Shown here: in pieces, positions 44,333-55,100 of the stretch | How the letters are laid out: each line of letters opens with the position of its first letter | Position numbering within the stretch: position 1 is the first letter of the stretch | Made by a program: the position numbers and the translations under genes | Assembly (NCBI GenBank): GCA_045130665.1 | Contig: JBGUQC010000004.1 | Location: 124,001-188,000 of the forward strand | Source of the DNA: RGIG8124 sp045130665 | Lineage (GTDB): Bacteria; Bacillota; Clostridia; Christensenellales; CAG-917 | Direction of reading: 5' to 3' | DNA length: 64,000 nt | Notes under the pieces: model-generated | The model's database searches: none | What the model saw: the letters and a program-made list of their open reading frames with translations, nothing else | What the model was told of the DNA's origin: nothing

Positions 44333-45553
44333 TTATCTAGCTGTTCTTATAATATTCAAATCAATATTAGCAAGCCATTCATTTATCGTTGACTTGTCCA
44401 CCATATTCCTTCCTAAAATAAATGCTATATCAGAACATGTTAAAATCAAAATTGGGTGTCCATCTTCAATTACTTCGCTGTATGCTTGTTTATCTACATA
44501 ACTAGTTGTAACCAATATTCCAAATTGTCTATACCTAATTCTTGAAATAAGTCTGGACATATTTTTCACACCAACACTATTATTTTCGTCATAACATTTT
44601 GCTTCAAGAGCACAATCTATTTCCAAGCGTTTATTATTAGATACAGAATTTCCAGAACTTATTACATATTTTCCAATTGCATCTCTCCCACCATCTCTCC
44701 ATGGTCTAGTTAATTCAAACTTTTCAAAATGATTATCCATCATTTCCATTATTCTTACAGCGCATGCTTCAAAACCCGCAGGATTATCCTTATAATGATT
44801 TCGTATTAACGAAATGCATTCTTTACCATCTTCATTACATTGTAACTGTTCATATTTTGAAGGAATCTTTTCTATTCTTGGAGCTTTCAATGCTTTAATA
44901 CCGTTTCTTCCTTTTTGAATATATTCTTTCCAAACTTTAGGTGCGTATTTCATACTATCTTGAGGATTATTAACCAAAGCTTCTAACCATTCTCTTTTTA
45001 TAGGTGTTTCTTTAGTATCTAAAATCGTAAAATAAGCCTCATAATTTTGGAATCTCTTATTATCTATTGTTCGCCAGAATGCAACTAAATCCTTGTCTGG
45101 AGATATTGTTGGATTTCCAGGAGCTGCTAACCCTAAAAATTGCACATCTCGACCTGTTCCTACTTTTTTAAATACAAAGAAAGGAGGTATTTCATCATAA
45201 TGATTGTTTGAGTTTAATATTGAATACACTAGTTCTAATAGTTTATTACCACCCTGTTTAGTATTTGTTAATTCGTTTCCAGGTTTTCTATTATCTCCAT
45301 AGTATCTAAAAATACCAGTTTCAACATCTAAATAATCTGGCCATTCCAATTCACTCATTGTAGTATAAAGAACAACATATGCAAGTTTCCCGCTTCCATC
45401 ATTTCTTTTAGCTTTTCTAAAGCCACTCATATTTCCTAATTTTGGAAACAATTTAGATAATGGATCATCACCAGTATTGCCAGTTTTTCCACCCTTATAG
45501 ATACAATCTATTACTAAATCTGTATTCTTTAGATTTTCGAACTTAACTTCCAT
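44333..45553 (-). CDS. AspBHI/Mrr-like restriction endonuclease
   Basis: This 406-residue protein has a C-terminal Mrr-type PD-(D/E)XK nuclease domain: D291 in WRDGGRDAIG, then E317-A-K319 in DCALEAKCYD. The N-terminal 180 residues (LVIDCIYKGG, GDDPL, FRYYGDNRKPG, PPFFVFKK, FQNYEAYFTILD) resemble, from memory, the SRA-like DNA-reading domain of the modification-dependent enzyme AspBHI. If so it would cut DNA with modified cytosine, but a classical specificity protected by the adjoining Dam-like enzyme is equally possible. Its ATG overlaps the methyltransferase stop (TAATG), so the two are tightly co-translated. Confidence 0.78.
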   Translation of the reverse strand: MEVKFENLKNTDLVIDCIYKGGKTGNTGDDPLSKLFPKLGNMSGFRKAKRNDGSGKLAYVVLYTTMSELEWPDYLDVETGIFRYYGDNRKPGNELTNTKQGGNKLLELVYSILNSNNHYDEIPPFFVFKKVGTGRDVQFLGLAAPGNPTISPDKDLVAFWRTIDNKRFQNYEAYFTILDTKETPIKREWLEALVNNPQDSMKYAPKVWKEYIQKGRNGIKALKAPRIEKIPSKYEQLQCNEDGKECISLIRNHYKDNPAGFEACAVRIMEMMDNHFEKFELTRPWRDGGRDAIGKYVISSGNSVSNNKRLEIDCALEAKCYDENNSVGVKNMSRLISRIRYRQFGILVTTSYVDKQAYSEVIEDGHPILILTCSDIAFILGRNMVDKSTINEWLANIDLNIIRTAR

Positions 45554-46386
45554 TATTTTTTCCCCAGAATTATAACTTCATTCGCTTTTGTACTTTCTAA
45601 AGCATTATTAATATATCTTTTTGTTATTACCTTATTTATTTTATAAAAATTATTTGAAAAACGTTTTCTGACATAATCTGTGTCATTATTACAAATAACT
45701 ACTATACATCCCTTTTTAATCAGTAAATTGCATGTATTTCTTAGTCTTATTAAATCATTATGAGTAAATCCAGTTTTAACATATGATTTAAATCCATCCT
45801 TGTCATAGTCATATGGAGGGTCAAAGAATACATAATCTCCCTCCTTCGCATCCCTAACTGCATCATTAAAATCGCCACATCTAATTTGAACATTTTTATT
45901 ATTTAAGTAATTGCTAATTGCTAGGATTCTTGATTCCATCACTATATCCGGGTTTTCAGTTGCTGACCTTCCTATAGGAACATTATTAAAACCTTTTGAA
46001 TTAACTCTATACAATCCATTAAAACAAGTTTTATTTAAATAAATAATTCTTGCCGCTCTTTTTATAGGAGAATATTTTTTATATGAAGGTGAACGATCCC
46101 AAGCCCTAACTTCATAATAATGTTCATTGGAATGAGCTTTTGCATGTGCTTTTAACTCATTTATCAACTCATTTGGATTATTTTTGATAACATTATATAC
46201 ATTTATTAATTCATCATTTGAATCATTTATAACAACATCGTCATGTTCAAGAGCTAAGAATAAAGCTCCTCCTCCAACAAAAGGCTCGTAATATCTATGT
46301 CCATTTATTAATTCTTTATTAATAAATTTATTTAATTCCTTTAATAGCTGTCTTTTTCCACCAGCCCATTTTAATACAGGTTCCAT
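45553..46386 (-). CDS. Dam-family DNA N6-adenine methyltransferase
   Basis: The 277-residue enzyme is an alpha-class (D12) adenine methyltransferase. It starts EPVLKWAGGKRQLLKEL, carries the SAM motif YYEPFVGGGALF (about residues 32-43) and the catalytic FFDPPYDYD (about 190-198). Dam and DpnII-type members methylate GATC; the target here is inferred from family only. TAATG overlaps link it to the DGQHR gene before it and the AspBHI-like nuclease after it. It may protect host DNA from that nuclease, or be a second modification activity of the composite operon. Confidence 0.9.
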   Translation of the reverse strand: MEPVLKWAGGKRQLLKELNKFINKELINGHRYYEPFVGGGALFLALEHDDVVINDSNDELINVYNVIKNNPNELINELKAHAKAHSNEHYYEVRAWDRSPSYKKYSPIKRAARIIYLNKTCFNGLYRVNSKGFNNVPIGRSATENPDIVMESRILAISNYLNNKNVQIRCGDFNDAVRDAKEGDYVFFDPPYDYDKDGFKSYVKTGFTHNDLIRLRNTCNLLIKKGCIVVICNNDTDYVRKRFSNNFYKINKVITKRYINNALESTKANEVIILGKK

Positions 46387-48674
46387 TAAATTTGCATACC
46401 CCTAGATTTAATATATACATAGAAACTATGTATAAATTCATATTCAGATTTTGTAATTTGTTTTCCACTATTAATTTTTGATTCGGCAGATTGAATAGAT
46501 TTTATAATATTTACAATTTGTAATCTTGTATAAGAAACATTTGTTGAATAATTAAAATAATCTTTAAGCATCGTGCTCCAATTTGATTTATGATTTATAA
46601 TTCTACACATATCATCAAATTCGGCTATACTCCATATATCAATATCTTTTTCAATGCCTGCTCTGCTATTTTTAATCTTTTGAGCAGTAACTTTTTGATT
46701 TAACTTTATAGCTAAATCTTCTGGGAAATACATATTTTCCCAGTCTATATGATTTGTTATTATTTCTTTGAATGTGTTTACTATGTCTTCTTTAATATAT
46801 AATATTTCGCCCAATCCTTCATCATTATAGTTTGTACAGCACTGGTCTATATATTCTTCTAAATCACTGTTTGTAAATGTTGAATCTTGCTCATGTAATG
46901 CTACTTGTAAAATTCTCCAAGCTTTTTCTTTAGCAGCTTCACCTTTTTCTGATTTTATTTCATTTCTCTTTTCCATAGATAGTGACTTGATGGCTTCTGC
47001 CAAATTTATTAACAAGTCGGCTGAATCTTGATATAATGCATCAATATTAATGTTATTGATATCATAATCGTCAAATTGCAAATTATTATTATAAGTAATA
47101 ATTGAGATATCGCTTATAACTCTTATGACTCCTACCATTGTATTATTAATTGTGAGATATCCTTGACTGCCTTTATTCCATTCGTCATCACACATATCAG
47201 CAATTACTTGTAAACAATTTCTTAAGTATGGATATACAATATTAACTGTTGATTCACAATCTATTTTATCTAGCAACCCTCTATGTTGTATTTCATTATT
47301 CTTAGCGTATTTATTAAAAAAGCTCGATTTTAATAATGCAGTTTTTAGATAATCTATAGTAATACATCTTTTTTCATTACCAGCATCTTCACCAGTAATT
47401 ACTCTTCCAAACAATGGCGAATCTGCACTTTCTCCTAATTTTTGACAAATATTTAAAATAACTGCTTCCTTTCTCTTGTTATAGTTAGGAGAATTCCAAT
47501 ATAAATCTATATTTAAAATATTTCTTAATGTTTTGGAAACCGGTTTTTGATTTTCATTTATATCCATAAACATTTTTAATTGTTTTTCTTTATCTAAATT
47601 GACAAAAGCTATAACAGGCACGGTATCTGTTCCAGCAAATTTACTTTCAGAATACCCATATAATCTATGTTGTCCATCTATGATATATGCTGTTTGATAT
47701 TCTCTAGGCAAGTAAAGCGTTCCTATAGTTGCATGGTCAGTTTGAAAATTCTGAGGAGCTCTATCAAACTTTAACTTATCACTAGAATCTATAGATATGA
47801 TTAAAGAATTTGGAAAAAATCCCCCATTATTTACATATTCTCGTATTTTTTTAAGTCTATCTTTTTTTATTAATCTTTGATAAGTAGGCATTTGATCCAG
47901 ATGTGCTTTGGTTTTGTGTAGAACATAACCGATTTTTAACAATCTCTCTGGTTCGATTAAAAATGAGTAATAAGTAAGATTTCCCATTTTACCTTCAATA
48001 GCAGGTATTCTATTCTCCATTCCCTTTATGGTCATTTTTGAAAAAATATTTCCTAATAATTGATATCTAGCTGCTGTTCCTAAATGTTCTACCAATGAAT
48101 TATAATAACTAATATTTTCTTCATCAAATTGCATAATATTGTTTATTTTTATTGATTCCAAATCGATAGAATTTAAACAATAATTATATGTAACAAGAAT
48201 ATATTTGAATTTCTTTTCACCATATTTTAATTTAATATCTTTAAGTAAAGAACCATAACATTCTCTAATACTATTTATTTCATTTCCAAAAGTCCTACCA
48301 TTTTCTTTTTCCTCAGTAGCAAAACAATCAACAAACAGACATGTTTCATCATCTATTGCAACAATATCTACCTTTTTTTCATAATTATTATTATTGAATT
48401 GATACGAAAACAATATAGGTTTTTCATTAAGAATCTTGAAATCCATTTTATAAAAAACCGTCCATAGTTGATCTATTACAGAATTTAAAATATCTTTCTT
48501 TTTAGAAACAACCGCAGTTCCATTTTTATATATTTTTTTTACAGTCCAGTCATTATTTTCATAACCAGCAATTTCCTCAGTGTCAATTTTTTGTTCAATG
48601 TCTTCTTTTTTTCTTGTCACTGCTACTTGATCTAAATATTCACCTTGAATAAGAAATCCTTCGTTATTTATCAT
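46386..48674 (-). CDS. DGQHR-domain protein with degenerate nuclease-like N-terminus
   Basis: This 762-residue protein has a central DGQHR domain (IIDGQHRLYGYSES, followed by MFMDINENQKPVSKTLRNIL). This is the signature of DndB and related proteins of phosphorothioation and other defence islands. Family members act as DNA-binding regulators or partner proteins. The N-terminal 200 residues resemble a PD-(D/E)XK fold (KKVDIVAIDDETCLFVDCFA), but the Lys of the E-x-K element is Cys, suggesting loss of cleavage. The C-terminal 250 residues are helical and unrecognised. GGAG precedes the ATG. It overlaps the Dam-like gene by 1 bp. Confidence 0.78.
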   Translation of the reverse strand: MINNEGFLIQGEYLDQVAVTRKKEDIEQKIDTEEIAGYENNDWTVKKIYKNGTAVVSKKKDILNSVIDQLWTVFYKMDFKILNEKPILFSYQFNNNNYEKKVDIVAIDDETCLFVDCFATEEKENGRTFGNEINSIRECYGSLLKDIKLKYGEKKFKYILVTYNYCLNSIDLESIKINNIMQFDEENISYYNSLVEHLGTAARYQLLGNIFSKMTIKGMENRIPAIEGKMGNLTYYSFLIEPERLLKIGYVLHKTKAHLDQMPTYQRLIKKDRLKKIREYVNNGGFFPNSLIISIDSSDKLKFDRAPQNFQTDHATIGTLYLPREYQTAYIIDGQHRLYGYSESKFAGTDTVPVIAFVNLDKEKQLKMFMDINENQKPVSKTLRNILNIDLYWNSPNYNKRKEAVILNICQKLGESADSPLFGRVITGEDAGNEKRCITIDYLKTALLKSSFFNKYAKNNEIQHRGLLDKIDCESTVNIVYPYLRNCLQVIADMCDDEWNKGSQGYLTINNTMVGVIRVISDISIITYNNNLQFDDYDINNINIDALYQDSADLLINLAEAIKSLSMEKRNEIKSEKGEAAKEKAWRILQVALHEQDSTFTNSDLEEYIDQCCTNYNDEGLGEILYIKEDIVNTFKEIITNHIDWENMYFPEDLAIKLNQKVTAQKIKNSRAGIEKDIDIWSIAEFDDMCRIINHKSNWSTMLKDYFNYSTNVSYTRLQIVNIIKSIQSAESKINSGKQITKSEYEFIHSFYVYIKSRGMQI

Positions 48675-48684
48675 TATATGTCTC

Positions 48685-50253
48685 CTATTGTTTAATAATT
48701 AATTCAAATAAATAATATTTTGCTCTTGTGTATGCTACATAATTATAATTTTCAGGGGTATTTAAATCATGAATATAAAATACAATATTTGATTCTAAGC
48801 CCTTAAAATCTTCTACCAATGATAATTTTATTGAGTCATTTTCAGTTCCCTTTTTACATATCCATCTTCCGAGGAAGCTATTATTAAATAAATCAAAAGT
48901 ATCATGATCAGTCAATAGAACTATCGATGATAAAGGAACATGTTCATTATCAATCATTTTAACTATTGTACTTTCTAAATATTTTTTTAGTTCATATATT
49001 TTTGAAAAAGAGTAAGATACTGGTAAAGGACCAATTATTTGGTTTGTGACGACATCTTTACCTAAATTCGTTTTATCAGTAGACCAATCATATATACTTG
49101 CAGTATTTCTTAAATTTTCACGCAAATGGAATGGAGGCAAATGAATATCAAAACCATCTTTAAAATCTTTATGAAGAACATTTTGAGTAAGGTCATAAAA
49201 TACTCGCAATTCAGACGTTTCAGAATATAAATGTTCACTTATAATCATAGCTTGAAACTCATCAAAATCTTGTGCTTCATCGACAATTATTGCATCGTAT
49301 TTTTCAAAGTGAATACTATCGTATTCATTTAGCAACTTTTCTGTATTAGTTGATATAGGAACATTGTCTTTTGTTAACAATTCTTCAAATGATAAAATAT
49401 CAATATTATTATAGCCAATAAACCATTCTCTAAACGTGTTTACTAATTGTTTATTTAATGTAGTTAATAGTGTTTTTTTATTATTTAATGATGCAATTTT
49501 TGCAAATTTATATGCTATCCAAGTTTTACCTGTTCCTGCACCTCCTGATATAAAGGTTCTATTATAATTCTTTAAAAAATATATCAAATTATCTTGAACA
49601 CGATTAACCATATTAAGTTCAAATTCTTTTGCCTCTATTATGGAACCAGCAGAAGCTTCTGATGCAATTTTCTTATTTATCATGTTCTTAAAATTGTTTC
49701 TCTGAGTTTTTGTTAATGAACCATATGAATGAACTTTATTTTTATAAAACAAAAAAATCTTTTTAATTTTTTTTGCCAAATCCTCCATATCATCTATATC
49801 TAAGACAATGTCTTTTGGTCTATGATCCATAAGAACCGGGTCATTTACTTTGTAAAATGGAAAAAGTGCAAATGAACCATAAATGCCATTAAATGATTCA
49901 TTATATTCGGAAGTATATAATTTATAAAAATATCGTTTACTTTCCTCAGCTTGTTCCATTGGAGAACGTTTCAGTTCCCTTTCCCCATCATTTTCTTCTA
50001 ATATGAACTTCCCATTTTCTTTTTTCAATCCTTTACCGCCCTTAACTTCACATGTTAAAAAGCCGTCTTGTTCACTGAAGATTAAAAAATCACATTCTGA
50101 TTCTTTTTGTTGACCATTTATTTCATCAACCCACTGTACCGAATAAAAAACTGTGTAATTATCCGGTAATTGTGTTTGTAATGCTTTAAACACCTTTTTT
50201 TCAGATAGAGTTGCTTCGTATAACTCAATATTTTTAGGATACATTACTGCCAT
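48685..50253 (-). CDS. NERD-domain nuclease fused to SF1 helicase
   Basis: Residues about 10-110 form a NERD nuclease-related domain (ECDFLIF ... LTCEVKGG, giving the D..E-x-K catalytic set). A UvrD-like SF1 helicase follows: Walker A SGGAGTGKTW, Walker B IIVDEAQDFDEF, the Arg motif LRENLRNTASIY, and motifs V-VI LVEDFKGLESNIVFY and YVAYTRAKYYL. I start it at the ATG at 50253 (MAVMYPKN, the usual NERD opening); a TTG at 50265 is possible. It begins just after the drmB-like stop codon. It probably degrades or remodels invading DNA together with DrmAB. Confidence 0.85.
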   Translation of the reverse strand: MAVMYPKNIELYEATLSEKKVFKALQTQLPDNYTVFYSVQWVDEINGQQKESECDFLIFSEQDGFLTCEVKGGKGLKKENGKFILEENDGERELKRSPMEQAEESKRYFYKLYTSEYNESFNGIYGSFALFPFYKVNDPVLMDHRPKDIVLDIDDMEDLAKKIKKIFLFYKNKVHSYGSLTKTQRNNFKNMINKKIASEASAGSIIEAKEFELNMVNRVQDNLIYFLKNYNRTFISGGAGTGKTWIAYKFAKIASLNNKKTLLTTLNKQLVNTFREWFIGYNNIDILSFEELLTKDNVPISTNTEKLLNEYDSIHFEKYDAIIVDEAQDFDEFQAMIISEHLYSETSELRVFYDLTQNVLHKDFKDGFDIHLPPFHLRENLRNTASIYDWSTDKTNLGKDVVTNQIIGPLPVSYSFSKIYELKKYLESTIVKMIDNEHVPLSSIVLLTDHDTFDLFNNSFLGRWICKKGTENDSIKLSLVEDFKGLESNIVFYIHDLNTPENYNYVAYTRAKYYLFELIIKQ

Positions 50254-50255
50254 AA

Positions 50256-52118
50256 TTATTTCCAAAATCCCTTTTTTATAATTATTTCTTCACTATTCTT
50301 TGCGATTTTTCCGCCATATAAATATGCTCGACTTAAATCTTTATTAAAATGTGTACAGTTAACTTCACTTAAATATGCACATGCTACACAGGCACCATTT
50401 TGATTTTTCATACATACTGGATCAAACGTACATATTTCATTATCTTTTAAAGCATCTTCTAAGAATAATCGTAATTCTGTTTCAAACATTCCAGATATAG
50501 AACCCAATGTAACACCTTCACTGGAAGTAGGATATATAAATATGGAACATGTATTAGCAAAAATGATTTCTGATATTGAATCTCTGCTAATTCCAGAATG
50601 TTTACCTGCACTGATAATCATCATATGCGCCATTGTATGTAAAAGCGAGTATACTGCTTTAGTAACAATGTTCTCTGTAGCTGAAATAGTATTATAATGT
50701 GTTATCTTAGATAATTTAACGTTTTCTATAAACCATTTTTTTGCTTCTTCCAATGTATTAATCACTATGCTATCATCAACAATATCATTTTCTACAAGCC
50801 ATTTATAAATAGCAAGCATATCAAATTCAACAAGAATACCTTCTGTGTTTAGAATAGTAGTAAAAACTTTATTATTAAAGCCTCTTAATCTAATCATTTC
50901 TCCTTCTCCATTTCCATCTGGACAGCTTTTACGACGAGTATATCCATAAGCATAATTAACCATTTCAACTTGTTCTGAAATTTGGATTTTGTTGATATGC
51001 ATCTTATTAATAAGAATATCAATATCATTCTCATCAACTATGTTGCCTATTTCAATATTTTTTTCAATTGCCTCTTCAAGTGAAATTATGCCCAAAGGAT
51101 ACTTTAAAGTATCGAACTCCATCAAGTTCGCTGTAATTAGTTTTAACTCATCACAACTAAATGTTGATAAAGGTATAATAGAATCAATTTCATTCTTTAT
51201 TTTATTTATACAATCTGCATCTACCTCACTTTGGTCAAAAGCAGCTATTAATGCTTCAGGTGTAATATTTAACGATTTAGCCAATTGAATTATTTGAGGA
51301 TCATTAGGCTCTTTCGACTTATGCTCGAAAAAATCCTTTGGATCTTCTAAAATTTGTAAAAACTTGTCGTTACTTATTAAATTAAACCATTTTGCAAACA
51401 TTAATATTTCAGCATCATCTTGATATTTTTTTAATAGTTCAGCATATTTTACATTGTATAAATTAACAATACTTCCATTTTGAGAATAGAAAAGCGTTGT
51501 ATCAAAGGCGTTCCTAGGATAAATTTGTTTAGTACATACTGGACATTGAGTCCTCATTTGAACAATTGCACCACTTTTTGTTTGAAAACGGAATTGTGAA
51601 TGTTTATCGCTACTATCTTTTGGATAAAATTTTAGAGAACCATCATTTTTTGGTGGTTTTACACCATCAGCATAACCACATTCACATACATAAACCATTT
51701 GCAACTGGTTAGTTCTAACTTTTTTACCTGTTTTTTTGGAGCATTCTTCACAATAAGGAGCAGATTTTGCTTTTGGTTTATATACAACTGTACCACAATC
51801 TTGACAATAATATGTCTGTGGATTAATTTTACAGAGAATATCTGGAACTCCATCATTCATAGCTGCTTCGACAAATTCAAAATTGTCAATTGCATTGTCT
51901 GAAAATTCCTCTTTTACCTCTCCTCCAGCAACATCAAAAGATTTTACTCTTCTTCGAATAGAATCTTTTATTATATTTTCATTAATACCATATACTCTTT
52001 TCGTATTCCAAACCGTAACTTCACAGGCATATTTGTAGTCAAACTTATCTGAGGCACTATAATTTGTCCAACAATTTGGAAGAGCTCTATATAATGCTTG
52101 GTTTTTATTTATTTTCAT
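50256..52118 (-). CDS. drmB: DrmB-like DUF1998 protein
   Basis: The 620-residue protein matches DISARM DrmB. It carries zinc-ribbon clusters in its first third (YYCQDCGTVV, YCEECSKK, CECGYADG, CPVCTKQIY). Its C-terminal DUF1998 region contains IYPTSSEGVTLGSISGMFE and Cys clusters CTFDPVCM and GACVACAYLSEVNCTHFN. DrmB forms a complex with the helicase DrmA that engages unmodified invading DNA. GGAGG supports the start. It lies 4 bp after the DrmA-like gene. The symbol rests on domain content and its neighbour, not on a database match. Confidence 0.83.
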   Translation of the reverse strand: MKINKNQALYRALPNCWTNYSASDKFDYKYACEVTVWNTKRVYGINENIIKDSIRRRVKSFDVAGGEVKEEFSDNAIDNFEFVEAAMNDGVPDILCKINPQTYYCQDCGTVVYKPKAKSAPYCEECSKKTGKKVRTNQLQMVYVCECGYADGVKPPKNDGSLKFYPKDSSDKHSQFRFQTKSGAIVQMRTQCPVCTKQIYPRNAFDTTLFYSQNGSIVNLYNVKYAELLKKYQDDAEILMFAKWFNLISNDKFLQILEDPKDFFEHKSKEPNDPQIIQLAKSLNITPEALIAAFDQSEVDADCINKIKNEIDSIIPLSTFSCDELKLITANLMEFDTLKYPLGIISLEEAIEKNIEIGNIVDENDIDILINKMHINKIQISEQVEMVNYAYGYTRRKSCPDGNGEGEMIRLRGFNNKVFTTILNTEGILVEFDMLAIYKWLVENDIVDDSIVINTLEEAKKWFIENVKLSKITHYNTISATENIVTKAVYSLLHTMAHMMIISAGKHSGISRDSISEIIFANTCSIFIYPTSSEGVTLGSISGMFETELRLFLEDALKDNEICTFDPVCMKNQNGACVACAYLSEVNCTHFNKDLSRAYLYGGKIAKNSEEIIIKKGFWK

Positions 52119-52122
52119 TATA

Positions 52123-55100
52123 TTAATCCTCCTTCATACTAATTTCTAAAGGAATATCTACGTCTCTAAGATTACTCATTGGCCCTTTATGATATGGATT
52201 GTTTGCTTTAATTAAGTCAGGTATTTTAATTTCAGCATTTGTATTAGACTTAAAAGCATTAAAGATCCTTGACACCACGTCCTCTATAATCTTTTCATAT
52301 AATTTTGAATCTCGTGATTCACAATCATATATTTTTTTTACATCATTTAGAAGAATATCTAAAGATAATGTATTACTATTGATTTTTTTTGTAACATCTA
52401 TTGCTTTGTTGCTCTGTACATAATGTTGATATAATAGGGCTGAAATAATTCCTGGCAACGTACTATAAATTGCGTTTTTTGCATACCTATTAATAGGCAC
52501 TGGATCAATGAGCAACTCTTTATACTCATGAAAATTATAAAAGTTCTTTATGTAAGATTTATCTCTATCCCTTACTATTCTAAAAATATCAAATACCAGT
52601 CCAGTATATGAACGGCCCACTCTCGAATATGCTTGAATATATTCAGCTGTTTGATTAGGCATACCAAAGAAATATATTTGGTTAAAACAATCTTCATCTA
52701 CGCCATGAGAAATTGCTGATGTGGCAACAATAACATTATATGTTTCATATTTATTGTCGCTAGATTCAACATTGTGCATAACGTTTTTAATTTCTTTAAA
52801 GTCAACATCTCCAGAGATTTCTGCTATGTCAAAATCTCGCACATTTTCACCCTTTAAAGTATTACTTCCTATATTCTCTAATGTTGCCTTTACATTTCCT
52901 GCATCATTTTTTGAATTATTATATATAATTGTTATTAGATAATACATCAGTATATTTTTTAAATCGTTTTCATCGCCAGTGAATCCTTTAGATTTTAAAT
53001 AATTTATCTTAGACTCAGGATTGTCTAACCAATTAGCAATAATAATCCTCATTAGCGTGACAATTTGGTGAACACTATATGTTATTGAACCACCATATAA
53101 AGATGCCCCAATAATAATTCTACATATATCATCCTCATCAATAGTTGAATAAAAATTAGACTTCCTAACACTAGTAGGAAACATCTTTGCATCTTTATTA
53201 TATAAACCTCTAATGTGATTAATATAATTTTGTATAGTAGCAGTTGCACCTATGAATTTAATAGTTTTTCTATCCGTACTAGAAACCAAAGATGAACATA
53301 TATATGTAATCAGTGATTCATAGTGGGAATCAAAAGTACCTAAGCTAGAGTTAACTAGATGTAATTCATCTTGAATAAATAAAGTAGGCACTGGGTCATA
53401 TCTATTTATATCATTTTGTATTTCACACGAACAATGATTAATTTTGCAACGATTTGAATATGAAAGATATCCGTGTTGAGGACATTTGGCTTTTACTTGT
53501 CCTAAAATAGATTTAAAACCACTAGATGTTCCTATATTGGCCATTTTATCAATTGTTGAAATTATAAATGTTGGAACAAATCTATATATTTCATCATCTA
53601 TGATGGAAATAGGGGCTTCAAAACCACATTCTGTATTTGAGCACTTATGTTTTAACCTCCATGTGACATCATCAAAGTAAACATTCATCTCACTTCTCTT
53701 ATTTAAAGATTCACATAATGGACAATAGTCTATTTGACGATATAATTTATTTCTTTCTTCCTGAGACGACCCATCTATCTGTTGTCTATCTTTTTCTTCA
53801 ATATAATTTGGTGTATTATTTGAACCGGTAAAAAATCCAACCGTAAAAATATCTCCTGGAATATCATTTTCTTGTTTAATTATGTTAGCATTAATTGTAA
53901 GCTTTAAAATTCTATCTAATTGTTGAGCTGCTAATAATCTCAGCGGATACTTAATAATAGATGTTACACCATCCTCTTTCCCTTTTAATCTATCGAAAAA
54001 CGCTGCAAATATTACACAGCCTAAAAATGTTTCTGTCTTTCCACCTCCAGTTGGGAAATATATTAAATCCACTGAATCGATATCATTTTTTACATCCTCA
54101 AATCCAGGAGTACCTTTATATTCGGAAAAAATAATATCTGCTATTTCAGAAACAATAAATACTATTTGAAACAATCTCCAACCAACATATTTTTTATTTA
54201 AAGCAAACGTTTTATTCATTAAAATAAATGCTTTTTTTACATCGTTTGGCTTATTTTTGATTAACTCGATTCCTACTTTAAATCTATTAATTTCAAATTT
54301 AAAAGAATCTATTTCCTTAGAAAATTCTGTAATATAATCATCATCAAACATACGTGAACTTATAATTTTATTTTTCTCATTATTATAAAAGTTCAGTTTT
54401 GTTTCCATTTCTTTAGAAATTGTCTCAAGATTTGGAATTGGATCATTAATTAGTTTTTCAAATTCAACATATTTATTATATTTATCAATTGTAACAACTC
54501 TCTTTTGTTCATAAATAGGAACTGTCTCTGTTTCTAATACAAATCCATTCTCAACTACAGTACAATTATTTCCAATTGCTGGTAATGTTGGATTATCAGC
54601 ATAATAGTGTTTAAAATCATCAAAATTATATGGGATAAACTTCTGATTAGATTTTACAATAATACCTCCATTAAAAACAGCAGTTTCATATGAGCCTTCC
54701 ACTGCAATCTTATTAGTGTTGTTAATAAATTGTACCAATACTTCTTTATAATTATCATATTCATCTAATGTTGAATAAACTTGAAATTCCCAATTAGGAA
54801 GGGCATTATAATTGACATCAGCATGATTCATAGATGAATTAAGAAATGCTTCAAATGATTGTTTCTTGTAAAATGTACTAATAGACCTTTCACCCTTTTT
54901 AATAAAAACCGAATCGTTTTTTATATTATTTATAATGGATTTAAGCTTATCATTAATGATTTGATTGATATTATCAATGCTATTTTCCCAGTTAGATAAA
55001 TCATATGTGAATTCTCCTAAATCGGCCAATTTTATGCTTTTATAAATGTATACGATACTTGCTTTTGGCTCTGTGAATTCACCCTCTGCTTTTTTTGTTT

